Shown here piece after piece: positions 56,586 through 64,000 of a stretch of DNA of 64,000 nucleotides. The notes under the pieces are model-generated. The model was not told the origin of the DNA, made no database searches, and saw only the letters and a list, made by a program, of their open reading frames with translations. The stretch comes from Pectobacterium brasiliense (GTDB lineage: Bacteria; Pseudomonadota; Gammaproteobacteria; Enterobacterales; Enterobacteriaceae). The position numbers and the translations under genes are program-made. The stretch lies in NCBI RefSeq assembly GCF_016950255.1, contig NZ_JACGFN010000001.1, positions 2,108,001 to 2,172,000 on the forward strand, read 5' to 3'. The stretch's first letter is position 1. The number at the start of each line of letters is the position of its first letter.

Positions 56586-57485
56586 TTACAGCGACAACAG
56601 CTGATCCAGAGAAGGCGCAAAGAAGTAGCTGCCGCTGACAGCACGCGTAAAGCGCAGCATGTCGTCACGTTTGCCGTCACGATCGCCGAACATGCTCAGT
56701 AACTGCTGCTCAATATTATGCAAACGTGCGCAGTAAGCGACAAAGTAGAGTCCGTTTTTCCCGCTCGCGGTGCCATAAGGCAGGCTCTGGCGCAGAATTT
56801 TCAGCCCTTTGCCGTCTTCCTTTAAATCTACGCGGCTAAGATGCGACGTCACAGGGCGTTCATCGGAAGACAGTTCTTCGTTATCCTGCTTCGTACGCCC
56901 GATCATCTGTTCCTGCTGTTCCACGCTAAAACGCTGTAGCTGCTTCAGATTGTGTTCCCAACGCTGGGTAAACACGTAGCTGCCGCCTGCATCCGGCTGG
57001 CCCTCAGGGATAATCGCCACGGCGTGACGGGCATCACCCTGCGGGTTTTCCGTGCCGTCGACAAAGCCGCTTAAATCACGATCTTCCACCCAGCGGAAGC
57101 CGTGGGTCTCTTCCTCGATACGAATCGCCCCACCAAACGCGGCCAGCGCTGCCTGAGCCAGCGTGAAGTTCACATCATGGCGCAGCGATTGAATATGGAT
57201 CAGCAGATCGCGCTGTGTGGCAGGAGCAAGCCCGTTGCCCAGCGGTGTAAAGGGTTTAAGTTCCGCTGCGCCGCGGTTGCAGTCCAGATCGCGCCAGACA
57301 TCGTTGCCAAATGCCAGCACCGCGCCTAATCCCGCATCGGGATACTGCTGCTGTAACGCTTGTAATGTCTGACAGAATTTTTTGCATCCCTGACGGATAG
57401 CATCAAACTCTCCCTGAATCATCGCTTCCATAAAAATGGCAAAACGGCGGTGTTCCAATAAAATACCGCTTTGAATTGGTGTCAT
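56586..57485 (-). CDS. yfeX: YfeX, cytoplasmic Dyp-type haem peroxidase
   Basis: A 299-residue Dyp-type peroxidase. The catalytic Asp is in GFVDGTENP (GxxDG motif), the proximal haem His lies in the [10 protein letters not shown] region, and the distal Arg in [10 protein letters not shown]. It oxidises haem precursors such as protoporphyrinogen in E. coli; a role in taking iron from haem was proposed but disputed. Same neighbours (yfeY, cysP) as in E. coli. Confidence 0.94.
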   Translation of the reverse strand: MTPIQSGILLEHRRFAIFMEAMIQGEFDAIRQGCKKFCQTLQALQQQYPDAGLGAVLAFGNDVWRDLDCNRGAAELKPFTPLGNGLAPATQRDLLIHIQSLRHDVNFTLAQAALAAFGGAIRIEEETHGFRWVEDRDLSGFVDGTENPQGDARHAVAIIPEGQPDAGGSYVFTQRWEHNLKQLQRFSVEQQEQMIGRTKQDNEELSSDERPVTSHLSRVDLKEDGKGLKILRQSLPYGTASGKNGLYFVAYCARLHNIEQQLLSMFGDRDGKRDDMLRFTRAVSGSYFFAPSLDQLLSL

Positions 57486-57656
57486 TTCTGCTTCCTCAAG
57501 CGTCAGTTTTTTCTTTTGTTGTTATGGTTTACTACGGTCATTATGGCGAATATGGCTGCCGAAAAAGATATCAGGCGGCGCCGCTATCATACCGGAAGCC
57601 GCCTGACTTTTACCTTGCGTAAAAACAAATTAGCCCGTTACGAGACGTAACTTCGC

Positions 57657-58256
57657 TTAGTTGCGCGCCTGCGCATGCCACACGATTTTGCTCACTTTCC
57701 AGGTTTTCAGGATATCGTCGGGTGGCATCAAGCCTTCCGGGCCGCTCCACTCGCCAGAATAGACGTAGCTGATATGCGTACTCTGCGGGGCGGCACATTC
57801 CACGCTCTGCGCATCATCACCTTGTCCCAACTGGCAGGATTCAAACGCTTTGCTGTAGGTAGTGCTAAACACATCACCTATTTTCACACCGCCTGCACTG
57901 CCAATCGCCGGATCCATGACCTCAACTTTGCGCACGCTGCCCTTCGGCTGGCCGCTGATGATCATTTTCACCTCTTTGCCATCCAGCGCCTGATAAAACG
58001 CGACCAGTTGACCGTTCGACGTTCCCATTCCGCTACGCAGTTGATAACTGCCATCCAGCGCGCTCTGTAGCGCCCCTTCGGACAGCGGCGTACCGGCATT
58101 AATGCCACCGACACCTGCATCGGTAACCTCCAGCGAGCTGCCGAACCAGTTAAACGGCGACAGGCTCGACCATGAGAAATTGGAAAGCGTGCTGCATCCG
58201 GTCAGCAACAGCGGTAAACCCAACACCAGCGATAAACCCAGCGGGCGAAAATTCAT
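57657..58256 (-). CDS. yfeY: YfeY, sigma-E-regulated outer-membrane lipoprotein
   Basis: A 199-residue lipoprotein with a clear lipobox (LLLTGCS), a WFGSS segment, and the YfeY core HISYVYSGEWSGPEGLMP.DDILK.WKVSKI. Function unknown; E. coli YfeY belongs to the RpoE regulon, which agrees with the sigma-E-like promoter upstream. Lies 171 bp upstream of yfeX on the same strand. Confidence 0.92.
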   Translation of the reverse strand: MNFRPLGLSLVLGLPLLLTGCSTLSNFSWSSLSPFNWFGSSLEVTDAGVGGINAGTPLSEGALQSALDGSYQLRSGMGTSNGQLVAFYQALDGKEVKMIISGQPKGSVRKVEVMDPAIGSAGGVKIGDVFSTTYSKAFESCQLGQGDDAQSVECAAPQSTHISYVYSGEWSGPEGLMPPDDILKTWKVSKIVWHAQARN

Positions 58257-58315
58257 GGCATGTACTCCTCAAGATTGAACGGCTTCCGTCATCAGCCACC
58301 TTAGTAAGATGGGGA

Positions 58316-58343
58316 TTGGAGTCTGCGAGCGACGAAAAGTGCC
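58316..58343 (-). promoter_or_regulatory. Candidate sigma-E promoter of yfeY
   Basis: On the minus strand GGCACTT (-35), 16 nt, TCCAA (-10). The sigma-E consensus is GGAACTT-N16-TCTGA; the -35 has one change, the -10 two. Confidence 0.5.
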
Positions 58344-58405
58344 GTAAAGACGGGATAATCCTGCGGAAGATTATAGGGGGCATGGGACAAGAAACCTACC
58401 AGAAC

Positions 58406-58436
58406 CGCAGACCTCCCGAGAGCCGGAAGGTCTGCG
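58406..58436 (-). terminator. Hairpin after fusD
   Basis: CGCAGACCT (58406-58414) and AGGTCTGCG (58428-58436) pair perfectly. No T run, but the position directly after the last fus gene suits a terminator. Confidence 0.5.
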
Positions 58437-58443
58437 AAGAACA

Positions 58444-60117
58444 TCAACTACGCTGTGAGGCAAAATCCGTTAAGTCATAACGGTGCGTGAACAGATCGTC
58501 CAGCTCCGTCTGGTGCGTAATCGCCACCACGGTACACGCTGGCAACGCCAGCTTGACCAGTGCCAGAAGCTGTCTGGCGGCGTCATGATCCAGATTGCTC
58601 GTCGCTTCATCCAGATAGAGCGTATCGGGTTTAGCAATCAGCGCGCGGGCAAAGGCAACACGCTGCCGCTCCCCGCCGGAGAACACGCGATCCCAGTTCA
58701 GTTGCTCATCCAGACGATCGCGCCACGCGCCCAGCCCGACGCTATCGAGCGTCTGACGCAGCATCTCGCTGTCAGCCAGTGCCGGGTGCGGATAGCAGAG
58801 AATCTCTGCCAGCGTCCCCTGCCCCAGATAGCTCTGCTGCGGTAACAGCAAGCTGCGACCTTCCAGCGATTGCCAGCGGCCATCGTAATACGGCCACAGA
58901 CCGCTTAACGTACGCAGCAGCGTGGATTTTCCCAGCCCGCTGCGGCCAGAAAACTTACTCCAGCTACCCGCTTCACAGCTCAGGTCCACCTTTTGCAGCA
59001 GCGGAGAACCCTGCGGCGTGGTGAAAGAAAGCTGATCCAGTTGCAGACGTTCACCGACCGGAACCACTTCATCTTCAGACTGATGGCGTTTGATTTCCTG
59101 TTTGAACTGGCTCAGACGTTCCATGCTCGCGGAAAGCTCCATGAATTCCCGATACATGCGAATAAACCAGCTCAACGCACCATGCACCTGAGCAAACGCT
59201 CCGCGGATTTGCATCAACCCACCTAGCGTTACCGTTTTGCTGAGAAAGGCCGGTAATGCAGCAAAAATAGGCACGATCAAGCTAACACGCATGTAACCTG
59301 TGGTGAAAAGGCCCAGATTACGTTCCGCATTCATTGAACGCCACCAGTTAGAGACAATCGCAGAAAATTGACGTTTAAGATGGCTTTTTTCCTGCTGTTC
59401 GCCACCATATAGTGCAATTTGCTCCGCGTTATCATGCTTACGCAGCAAAGACGCACGAAAATTCGCTTCCGCACGTTGCTTCTCATAGTTAATACCGTGC
59501 AGCCGCTTACCGATCAGATGCGTCATCAAGGTGCCGAACACGGTATAGATAATGACGGCCCAGACCAGGTAACCTTTGATTACCCACTCTTCACCGAACA
59601 GCGTAAAGCGCTGTACTCCCGACAGTTCCCAGAGAATGATGACGAAAGATGACAGCTGGGCAGTCACAACCAAAAATGACGCCACCAGACTCACCGTCTT
59701 ATCAACAAATAAGCTGATATCCTCAGCGATACGTTGATCGGGGTTATCGATTTTTCCCACTATCGACATCCGATAAAACGCTCGCTTTGCCAACCAGCTA
59801 TTCACTAACTCTTCCGTCATGGCACTGCGCCAACGAATGATCAGCCAGCGAGTGAACCAGTCCTGATGCACAAATACCACGATATAAATCAGGATATAGA
59901 TGCCGTACTCTTTCATGAGAGAGAGCAGCAGGCTGCTATCAAACGTTCCTAGCGCATCGTAAAACGTTTTACTCCAATCATTGAGCAATACGTTGAGATA
60001 GACGATGGTCCATCCCATACTGATGGCAGCAACAAGCAGTAACAGAGCTAATAAGCCTTGTTTTCCCCGCCAAAAAGGGCGGCAGAGATCGACAAACTGT
60101 GCTGCTATCTTTTTCAC
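58444..60117 (-). CDS. fusD: FusD, YddA-type ABC transporter of the ferredoxin uptake system
   Basis: A 557-residue fusion of a membrane domain of the SbmA/BacA-related type (six helices; WSKTFYDALGTFD, DNPDQRIAEDI) and an ATPase (Walker A GRSGLGKST, signature FSGGERQRVAFA, Walker B TLYLDEATSNLD). It matches E. coli YddA. In Pectobacterium FusD is thought to take peptides or iron products of ferredoxin digestion into the cytoplasm. Its start overlaps the fusC stop by 4 bp. Confidence 0.87.
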   Translation of the reverse strand: MKKIAAQFVDLCRPFWRGKQGLLALLLLVAAISMGWTIVYLNVLLNDWSKTFYDALGTFDSSLLLSLMKEYGIYILIYIVVFVHQDWFTRWLIIRWRSAMTEELVNSWLAKRAFYRMSIVGKIDNPDQRIAEDISLFVDKTVSLVASFLVVTAQLSSFVIILWELSGVQRFTLFGEEWVIKGYLVWAVIIYTVFGTLMTHLIGKRLHGINYEKQRAEANFRASLLRKHDNAEQIALYGGEQQEKSHLKRQFSAIVSNWWRSMNAERNLGLFTTGYMRVSLIVPIFAALPAFLSKTVTLGGLMQIRGAFAQVHGALSWFIRMYREFMELSASMERLSQFKQEIKRHQSEDEVVPVGERLQLDQLSFTTPQGSPLLQKVDLSCEAGSWSKFSGRSGLGKSTLLRTLSGLWPYYDGRWQSLEGRSLLLPQQSYLGQGTLAEILCYPHPALADSEMLRQTLDSVGLGAWRDRLDEQLNWDRVFSGGERQRVAFARALIAKPDTLYLDEATSNLDHDAARQLLALVKLALPACTVVAITHQTELDDLFTHRYDLTDFASQRS

Positions 60118-62888
60118 TCTTTCACCTCTTGCGGCAAGGTGATGTAAAGCACGCGGTTATCCGGGTTATACAGCTTCGCCGACATCGCCCGTACCTGTTC
60201 CAGCGTGATGCTGTCAGCCAGTTTGGATACGCTGCTCAGATAACGTGGGTCGTTATAGTGGCGGTAGCTCAGGATCAGACGGCGCTCTATCGTTGTGAGA
60301 TCGCTCTGACGCCCTTTTTCTGCACGGATGAACTGCGCTTTCTGCTCATCGACATCCTGCTGAGTGATCTTCGTCGGCAGTTCAGCAAAAGCTTTCTCAG
60401 CCAGCGTCCACAGCTCCTGCGCACGTTCAGGCGCGCTGGAGAAGCTCACTTCCGTTTCAATACGCTGTCTTTTATCTTCCAGTTCGCTATCGAGACGCAT
60501 GCGGTAAATACCTAACGCATCATCACGCAGGCTGGTCTTGAGATACTTATTCGCCAGATTACGGGCAACGCTCACCTGCACGGCGGCCTGTGGCGTCCAC
60601 GTATGCGGCGTGAAACTCCAGGTGCGGATATCGGCACGCGGTTCGATACTGATGGCCGATGTCGCTTCGCGTTTACCCGGCAGCGCCAGATGTGATTTCA
60701 CCTCGCCAGCAGGCTGACGTGGGATCGTCGCTAGATAGCGTTCAACCTGCGGCAAAATCTGTGCCGCTGGCATATCCGCCACCAGATAGTAGGTTACCGG
60801 GGCAAACACCGCTTTATGCCACTGTGAAAGCAGCGCCGGCGCTGAAATTTGCTTCAACTCGGCAATTTCAGGCTGCTGCCAGGCTGGCTCACCAAAACGC
60901 AGTTTGGCGATGTCACTGGCCCGTTTTCCTGAAACCGATTGATCGTCATTGGCTTTTTGACGCGCCAGACCCATCATGCTCTCTTTCATCACGTCAGGAT
61001 CGATACCTGGAGCTACATTCAGCTCACGGTATAACGCTAACAGGTTTGCTAACTCACCCGTTGGCGCATTCCCGCTTACCGTCAGTTGATCCGCTTCCTG
61101 AGCGATGCCCAAAGACAGCGCTTTTTCCTTTTTCCAGTTACTGAGCGCTTCACCGCTCCATGTTGCTGGTCCACTTTGGTTGACTAATTGGCTTGCCAGC
61201 TGTACCTGCCACGGATTGGTCGACGTCGATAAATATCCCGCGTCGCTCACGGCTGTGAAGTAGACTTTTTTACCCGCTTCTGGCGCACGCAGCCATACTA
61301 CGCGGTCACCATTGCTCAACTGCCACTGCTCGACCTTCTGCGCGGCGAAGGTCTTCACCGCCGTGCGTTTCCCACTTTGCGTTACAACAGGCAGTTCAGG
61401 GATGACTTTCTCTTTTTCTGCCTGTAACGGTGCCAGCGTCGCGGCCGCCCACTGTGCCTGTAACTTACGAATCGCATCCGGCGTCGGCAACGTGAACGGC
61501 GTCGCGCCCGGCACGCTAAACTGTACCAACGTATCCGGTGACGCTAACCAGCGTTGCAAATGGCGGTTCACGTCTTCTGCCGTGATGGTATCCAGTGCTT
61601 CTAGCGCGTCTTTACCGCGCTGCTGGCTGCCGACATAAGGACGATCCTGCTGCCAGACAATGGTCAACTGCTGAACCCAATCGGAGAACTCGCGTACTTC
61701 CTGCTTGTTAGCCATACGCTGCGCGACTTCACGAATGTCAGAGATGATCTCTGTAATATCCTGCTCGTTTAACGGATAGCGTTTAAACCGCTCAATTTCT
61801 TTCAGTACGGCAGACATCGCCGCGTCATGGCCACCCGGCATCACATTCGCGAAGAAGCCCAGCGCTGCCGTGGTTTTCCCAATATCCGATTTACGCACGA
61901 CCAGGCTACTGGCGTCTTGCGGCAGTTCCGCCTGTTGTCGACGAACCTGGCGCAGTAACGCAGACATCGTGATTTGCGTGAGCAAGCGGTGGCGATATTC
62001 AGGTTGACCGAATGTGTCTTTATCATTGAAACGATAGACAAATGACACCTGGCTGCTGCCACTTTGGCTATCCTGTAAACGCGCGACTTTGAGCTGCGGT
62101 TTCAACAGCGGCTCATAGTAATCACGGGCTGGCACAGTGACATGTGGCAACGGCGCAAAATAGCGTTGAATTTCACGTTCTGCATCCGCAGGCGTGATAT
62201 CACCAATAATCATCAAACGCATATTCGACGGGTGATACCAGCGTTGATAGAAATCTTGCAGTACGCTGGCTGGCGTGTCGTTAATCGACGCTTCCGTACC
62301 AATCGTCGGACGGGAAGGATAACGAGAGTCATGGCGAATCGCCTGTACGCGCTGCTGATTCATGCGTTCCGCTACGCCCAGCTTGCCACGCCACTCTTCC
62401 AGAATAATTTTGCGCTCATCGTCGAGATCGTTTTGCAGCAGCTTGGCATGGCCCGTCATCTGGCTCAGCGCCTGTAGCGTCGTGCCCAGATCGCGATTCC
62501 CTTTCGGCGGACTCATCATGTACATGGTGCGCTCGTAGTTGGTCACGGCGTTATAGCTCTGACCGCGTACCCACCCCTGCTTGTGCAGTTCGGTACTTAC
62601 GCCTTGAGGAAATGCCTCGCTGGCGCGGAACACCATGTGCTCCACGATATGCGCCACGCCGGATTCGTTGTCGTTCTCATCAATCGAACCGACATCAACA
62701 ATCAGGCGAATATCGACCCGCGATTTCTGCCCTTCCAGCGGCACGAGGATGTAGCGAAATCCATTCGCCAGCGTCCCATCTTTAAAAACCGGCAGCGGAC
62801 TTTTGATTTCTTCGGCCTGACTCACCAGACTCCCCGCTAACAGGCCGACAGCCGTTAGCGATAACCAGCAACATTTCTTCCAGTTCAT
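60114..62888 (-). CDS. fusC: FusC, M16 periplasmic ferredoxin protease (PqqL type)
   Basis: From the ATG at 62888 (after AAGGTTGTT) the product is 924 residues with a Sec signal (LTAVGLLAGSLVSQAEE). The inverted zinc motif HIVEH with the downstream Glu (about residues 75-155) marks an active M16 protease; a second M16 pair of domains follows, giving the clam-shell fold. It matches E. coli PqqL. Pectobacterium FusC cuts plant-type ferredoxin after FusA imports it, releasing iron. Part of a fusA-fusC-fusD operon. Confidence 0.92.
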   Translation of the reverse strand: MNWKKCCWLSLTAVGLLAGSLVSQAEEIKSPLPVFKDGTLANGFRYILVPLEGQKSRVDIRLIVDVGSIDENDNESGVAHIVEHMVFRASEAFPQGVSTELHKQGWVRGQSYNAVTNYERTMYMMSPPKGNRDLGTTLQALSQMTGHAKLLQNDLDDERKIILEEWRGKLGVAERMNQQRVQAIRHDSRYPSRPTIGTEASINDTPASVLQDFYQRWYHPSNMRLMIIGDITPADAEREIQRYFAPLPHVTVPARDYYEPLLKPQLKVARLQDSQSGSSQVSFVYRFNDKDTFGQPEYRHRLLTQITMSALLRQVRRQQAELPQDASSLVVRKSDIGKTTAALGFFANVMPGGHDAAMSAVLKEIERFKRYPLNEQDITEIISDIREVAQRMANKQEVREFSDWVQQLTIVWQQDRPYVGSQQRGKDALEALDTITAEDVNRHLQRWLASPDTLVQFSVPGATPFTLPTPDAIRKLQAQWAAATLAPLQAEKEKVIPELPVVTQSGKRTAVKTFAAQKVEQWQLSNGDRVVWLRAPEAGKKVYFTAVSDAGYLSTSTNPWQVQLASQLVNQSGPATWSGEALSNWKKEKALSLGIAQEADQLTVSGNAPTGELANLLALYRELNVAPGIDPDVMKESMMGLARQKANDDQSVSGKRASDIAKLRFGEPAWQQPEIAELKQISAPALLSQWHKAVFAPVTYYLVADMPAAQILPQVERYLATIPRQPAGEVKSHLALPGKREATSAISIEPRADIRTWSFTPHTWTPQAAVQVSVARNLANKYLKTSLRDDALGIYRMRLDSELEDKRQRIETEVSFSSAPERAQELWTLAEKAFAELPTKITQQDVDEQKAQFIRAEKGRQSDLTTIERRLILSYRHYNDPRYLSSVSKLADSITLEQVRAMSAKLYNPDNRVLYITLPQEVKE

Positions 62889-62947
62889 AACAACCTTTTC
62901 GTTTTTATTTTTGCCTGTAAGGCAATTTCTGAATGCATCAATGCAAA

Positions 62948-62988
62948 ATGCCCCGCCATACGTCAGCATGTGACGTATGGCGGGGCAT
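62948..62988. repeat. 18-bp perfect stem-loop between fusA and fusC
   Basis: The left arm runs 62948-62965 (ATGCCCCGCCATACGTCA), then a 5-nt loop, and the right arm 62971-62988 pairs with it without a mismatch. It starts 5 bp after the fusA stop. On the minus strand TTTTGC follows. It could end part of the transcripts or shield fusA mRNA from 3' decay. Confidence 0.85.
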
Positions 62989-62993
62989 AGGAT

Positions 62994-64000
62994 TTACCAG
63001 GTGTAAGCGACACCAAGCCAGAACTGACGGCCGGGTTTGTAGGTGACAGTGCTGTTAGTAGAACTCACCTTCTGCTGAGTTTCTACTACGTTATCCAAAA
63101 CGTTCAGCACATCCAAAGTAATATCCAGCGTCTGAGTTTTGTATACCGGTTGTGAATAGGAAAAACGCCAGTCGTAGGAGATAAAGTCATCGTATTGAGT
63201 TGAGATATACTCTATAGCGCTTCCTGTAAAGCTAGGATCCGCGCCGCACGCTGAGCTCCCGCCAGGACACACCGTCGCCGATGATAAGGTAGTATACCCT
63301 TTGTAACCAGAGGTATAGCCGACGCGCTGCCCCCAGTTGAGACGAATCGCTGGGAAGTAAGTATCTACATTCAGGAAGGCAGTCCAGGGCGTATTGAAGT
63401 CCATGGCATCCATATCGCCTTTATACATTAACTTATTGTCAACAATCACCCGACTCTCATCTGAATTCACATCATCGTAATAAGCAATTGAGTTAGCTTT
63501 ATTTTCTGCGATACCCGCTCCAAATTTCCAATTCACTTCAGCAAAACTGAAGCGGTGCGGGCTAATTGGCTCCACTTCCAGAGACAATGTATTCCCTTCC
63601 GTCCGGCCAGCATTATTCATTACACGGTAGCGTTGCCCATCAACGGTCATTGATTCAGCACCAAACTGATCTTTTCCCTTACGATTAACCCACTTTGCCG
63701 TCCACACCGTATTCATCACACGCTGTGATAACCCCAGTGTTATTTCGTCACTGTAAGGCGTGTTTAAATCAGAAATATCGTAGTCAAGACCCGCAATTCT
63801 TGCAGGGTTGGAAACCCATGGATCGCTGGCTGACGTACGGTTTTGAATAATATTCGTGTTAATCCCCTGACGCAGCTTATACGACAGCATATTCGCGCCA
63901 TAATAGCGATTCGCCCCACCAAACAGACGTGTTGACCGGTCGCCGAAGACATCATAAGAGGCAGAAAAACGGGGCGCGAAATTCAGGTTCTCCAGAAAAT
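62994..64000 (-). CDS. fusA: FusA, TonB-dependent ferredoxin receptor (3' part)
   Basis: The frame is open from the right window edge to a stop at 62994 and gives 335 residues of a beta barrel with alternating strands (NFAPRFSASYDVFGD...RLFGGANRYYG) and a C-terminal strand FWLGVAYTW with aromatic end. The neighbours fusC and fusD, in the same order as E. coli yddB-pqqL-yddA, identify it as FusA, which imports plant [2Fe-2S] ferredoxin for its iron. One external loop has two Cys (CPGGSSACGADP) that could form a disulfide. The plug domain and fusB lie outside the window. Confidence 0.85.
   Translation of the reverse strand, partial: FLENLNFAPRFSASYDVFGDRSTRLFGGANRYYGANMLSYKLRQGINTNIIQNRTSASDPWVSNPARIAGLDYDISDLNTPYSDEITLGLSQRVMNTVWTAKWVNRKGKDQFGAESMTVDGQRYRVMNNAGRTEGNTLSLEVEPISPHRFSFAEVNWKFGAGIAENKANSIAYYDDVNSDESRVIVDNKLMYKGDMDAMDFNTPWTAFLNVDTYFPAIRLNWGQRVGYTSGYKGYTTLSSATVCPGGSSACGADPSFTGSAIEYISTQYDDFISYDWRFSYSQPVYKTQTLDITLDVLNVLDNVVETQQKVSSTNSTVTYKPGRQFWLGVAYTW

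Noticed and set aside
1..64000. CRISPR arrays, insertion sequences, prophage genes, tRNA or rRNA genes
   Set aside because: No evenly spaced repeats, transposase or integrase, or clover-leaf sequences were recognised on reading both strands.

Overview
The window reads as chromosome of a soft-rot enterobacterium, most likely Pectobacterium. The gene content is enterobacterial throughout (ribB-ubiK, zipA-cysZ-cysK-ptsH-ptsI-crr, norR-norVW, cysM and cysPTW, yfeX-yfeY, rspAB). The right end carries FusA/FusC/FusD homologues, the ferredoxin-iron piracy system known from Pectobacterium. I see no tRNA, rRNA, insertion sequence, prophage or CRISPR array.

Left part (1-30 kb) is accessory metabolism. 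1-5954 is a TonB-type uptake locus: the end of a TonB-like gene, a TonB-dependent receptor, an ExbB-like channel, an exported phospholipase D-like protein and an exported phytase-like esterase. 6021-18157 is a sugar-acid region on the minus strand: the GntR regulator RspR, a TRAP transporter with a YiaK-type dehydrogenase, and ydfI-ydfJ-rspB-rspA with a LysR regulator. The two operons are headed by nearly identical 80-bp promoters, each with a CRP-like site placed at -41.5, so they look like one regulon. A degraded LysR 3' end lies behind the first promoter, matching the intact LysR gene behind the second. 18435-19399 is an exported alpha/beta hydrolase broken by a one-base frameshift. 19896-24936 encodes a putative extracytoplasmic flavin-based respiratory reductase (NrfC/NrfD-like proteins, MFS transporter, FMN-binding protein, FAD flavoprotein). 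25020-28652 groups alkylation-repair genes (ada, alkB, an AlkA-type glycosylase) around a Sua5/YciO protein. A PACE efflux pump with a divergent LysR regulator follows.

Middle part (30-47 kb) is mostly core: class I fumarase, the nitric-oxide detoxification genes norR/norVW with three NorR enhancer sites and a sigma-54 promoter, tehB, ribB behind an FMN riboswitch, ubiK, a frameshifted yjeH, zipA with a 15-bp tandem repeat, cysZ, cysK and the PTS operon ptsH-ptsI-crr.

Right part (47-64 kb): a two-component system divergent from a MacAB-type efflux pump; cysM and cysPTW, with cysA absent from its usual place between cysW and cysM; yfeX and yfeY; then fusD, fusC and the 3' end of fusA, with an 18-bp perfect stem-loop between fusA and fusC.

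The least-described systems are the TonB/ExbB/phosphodiesterase locus, the periplasmic flavin reductase locus and the shared-promoter sugar-acid regulon.
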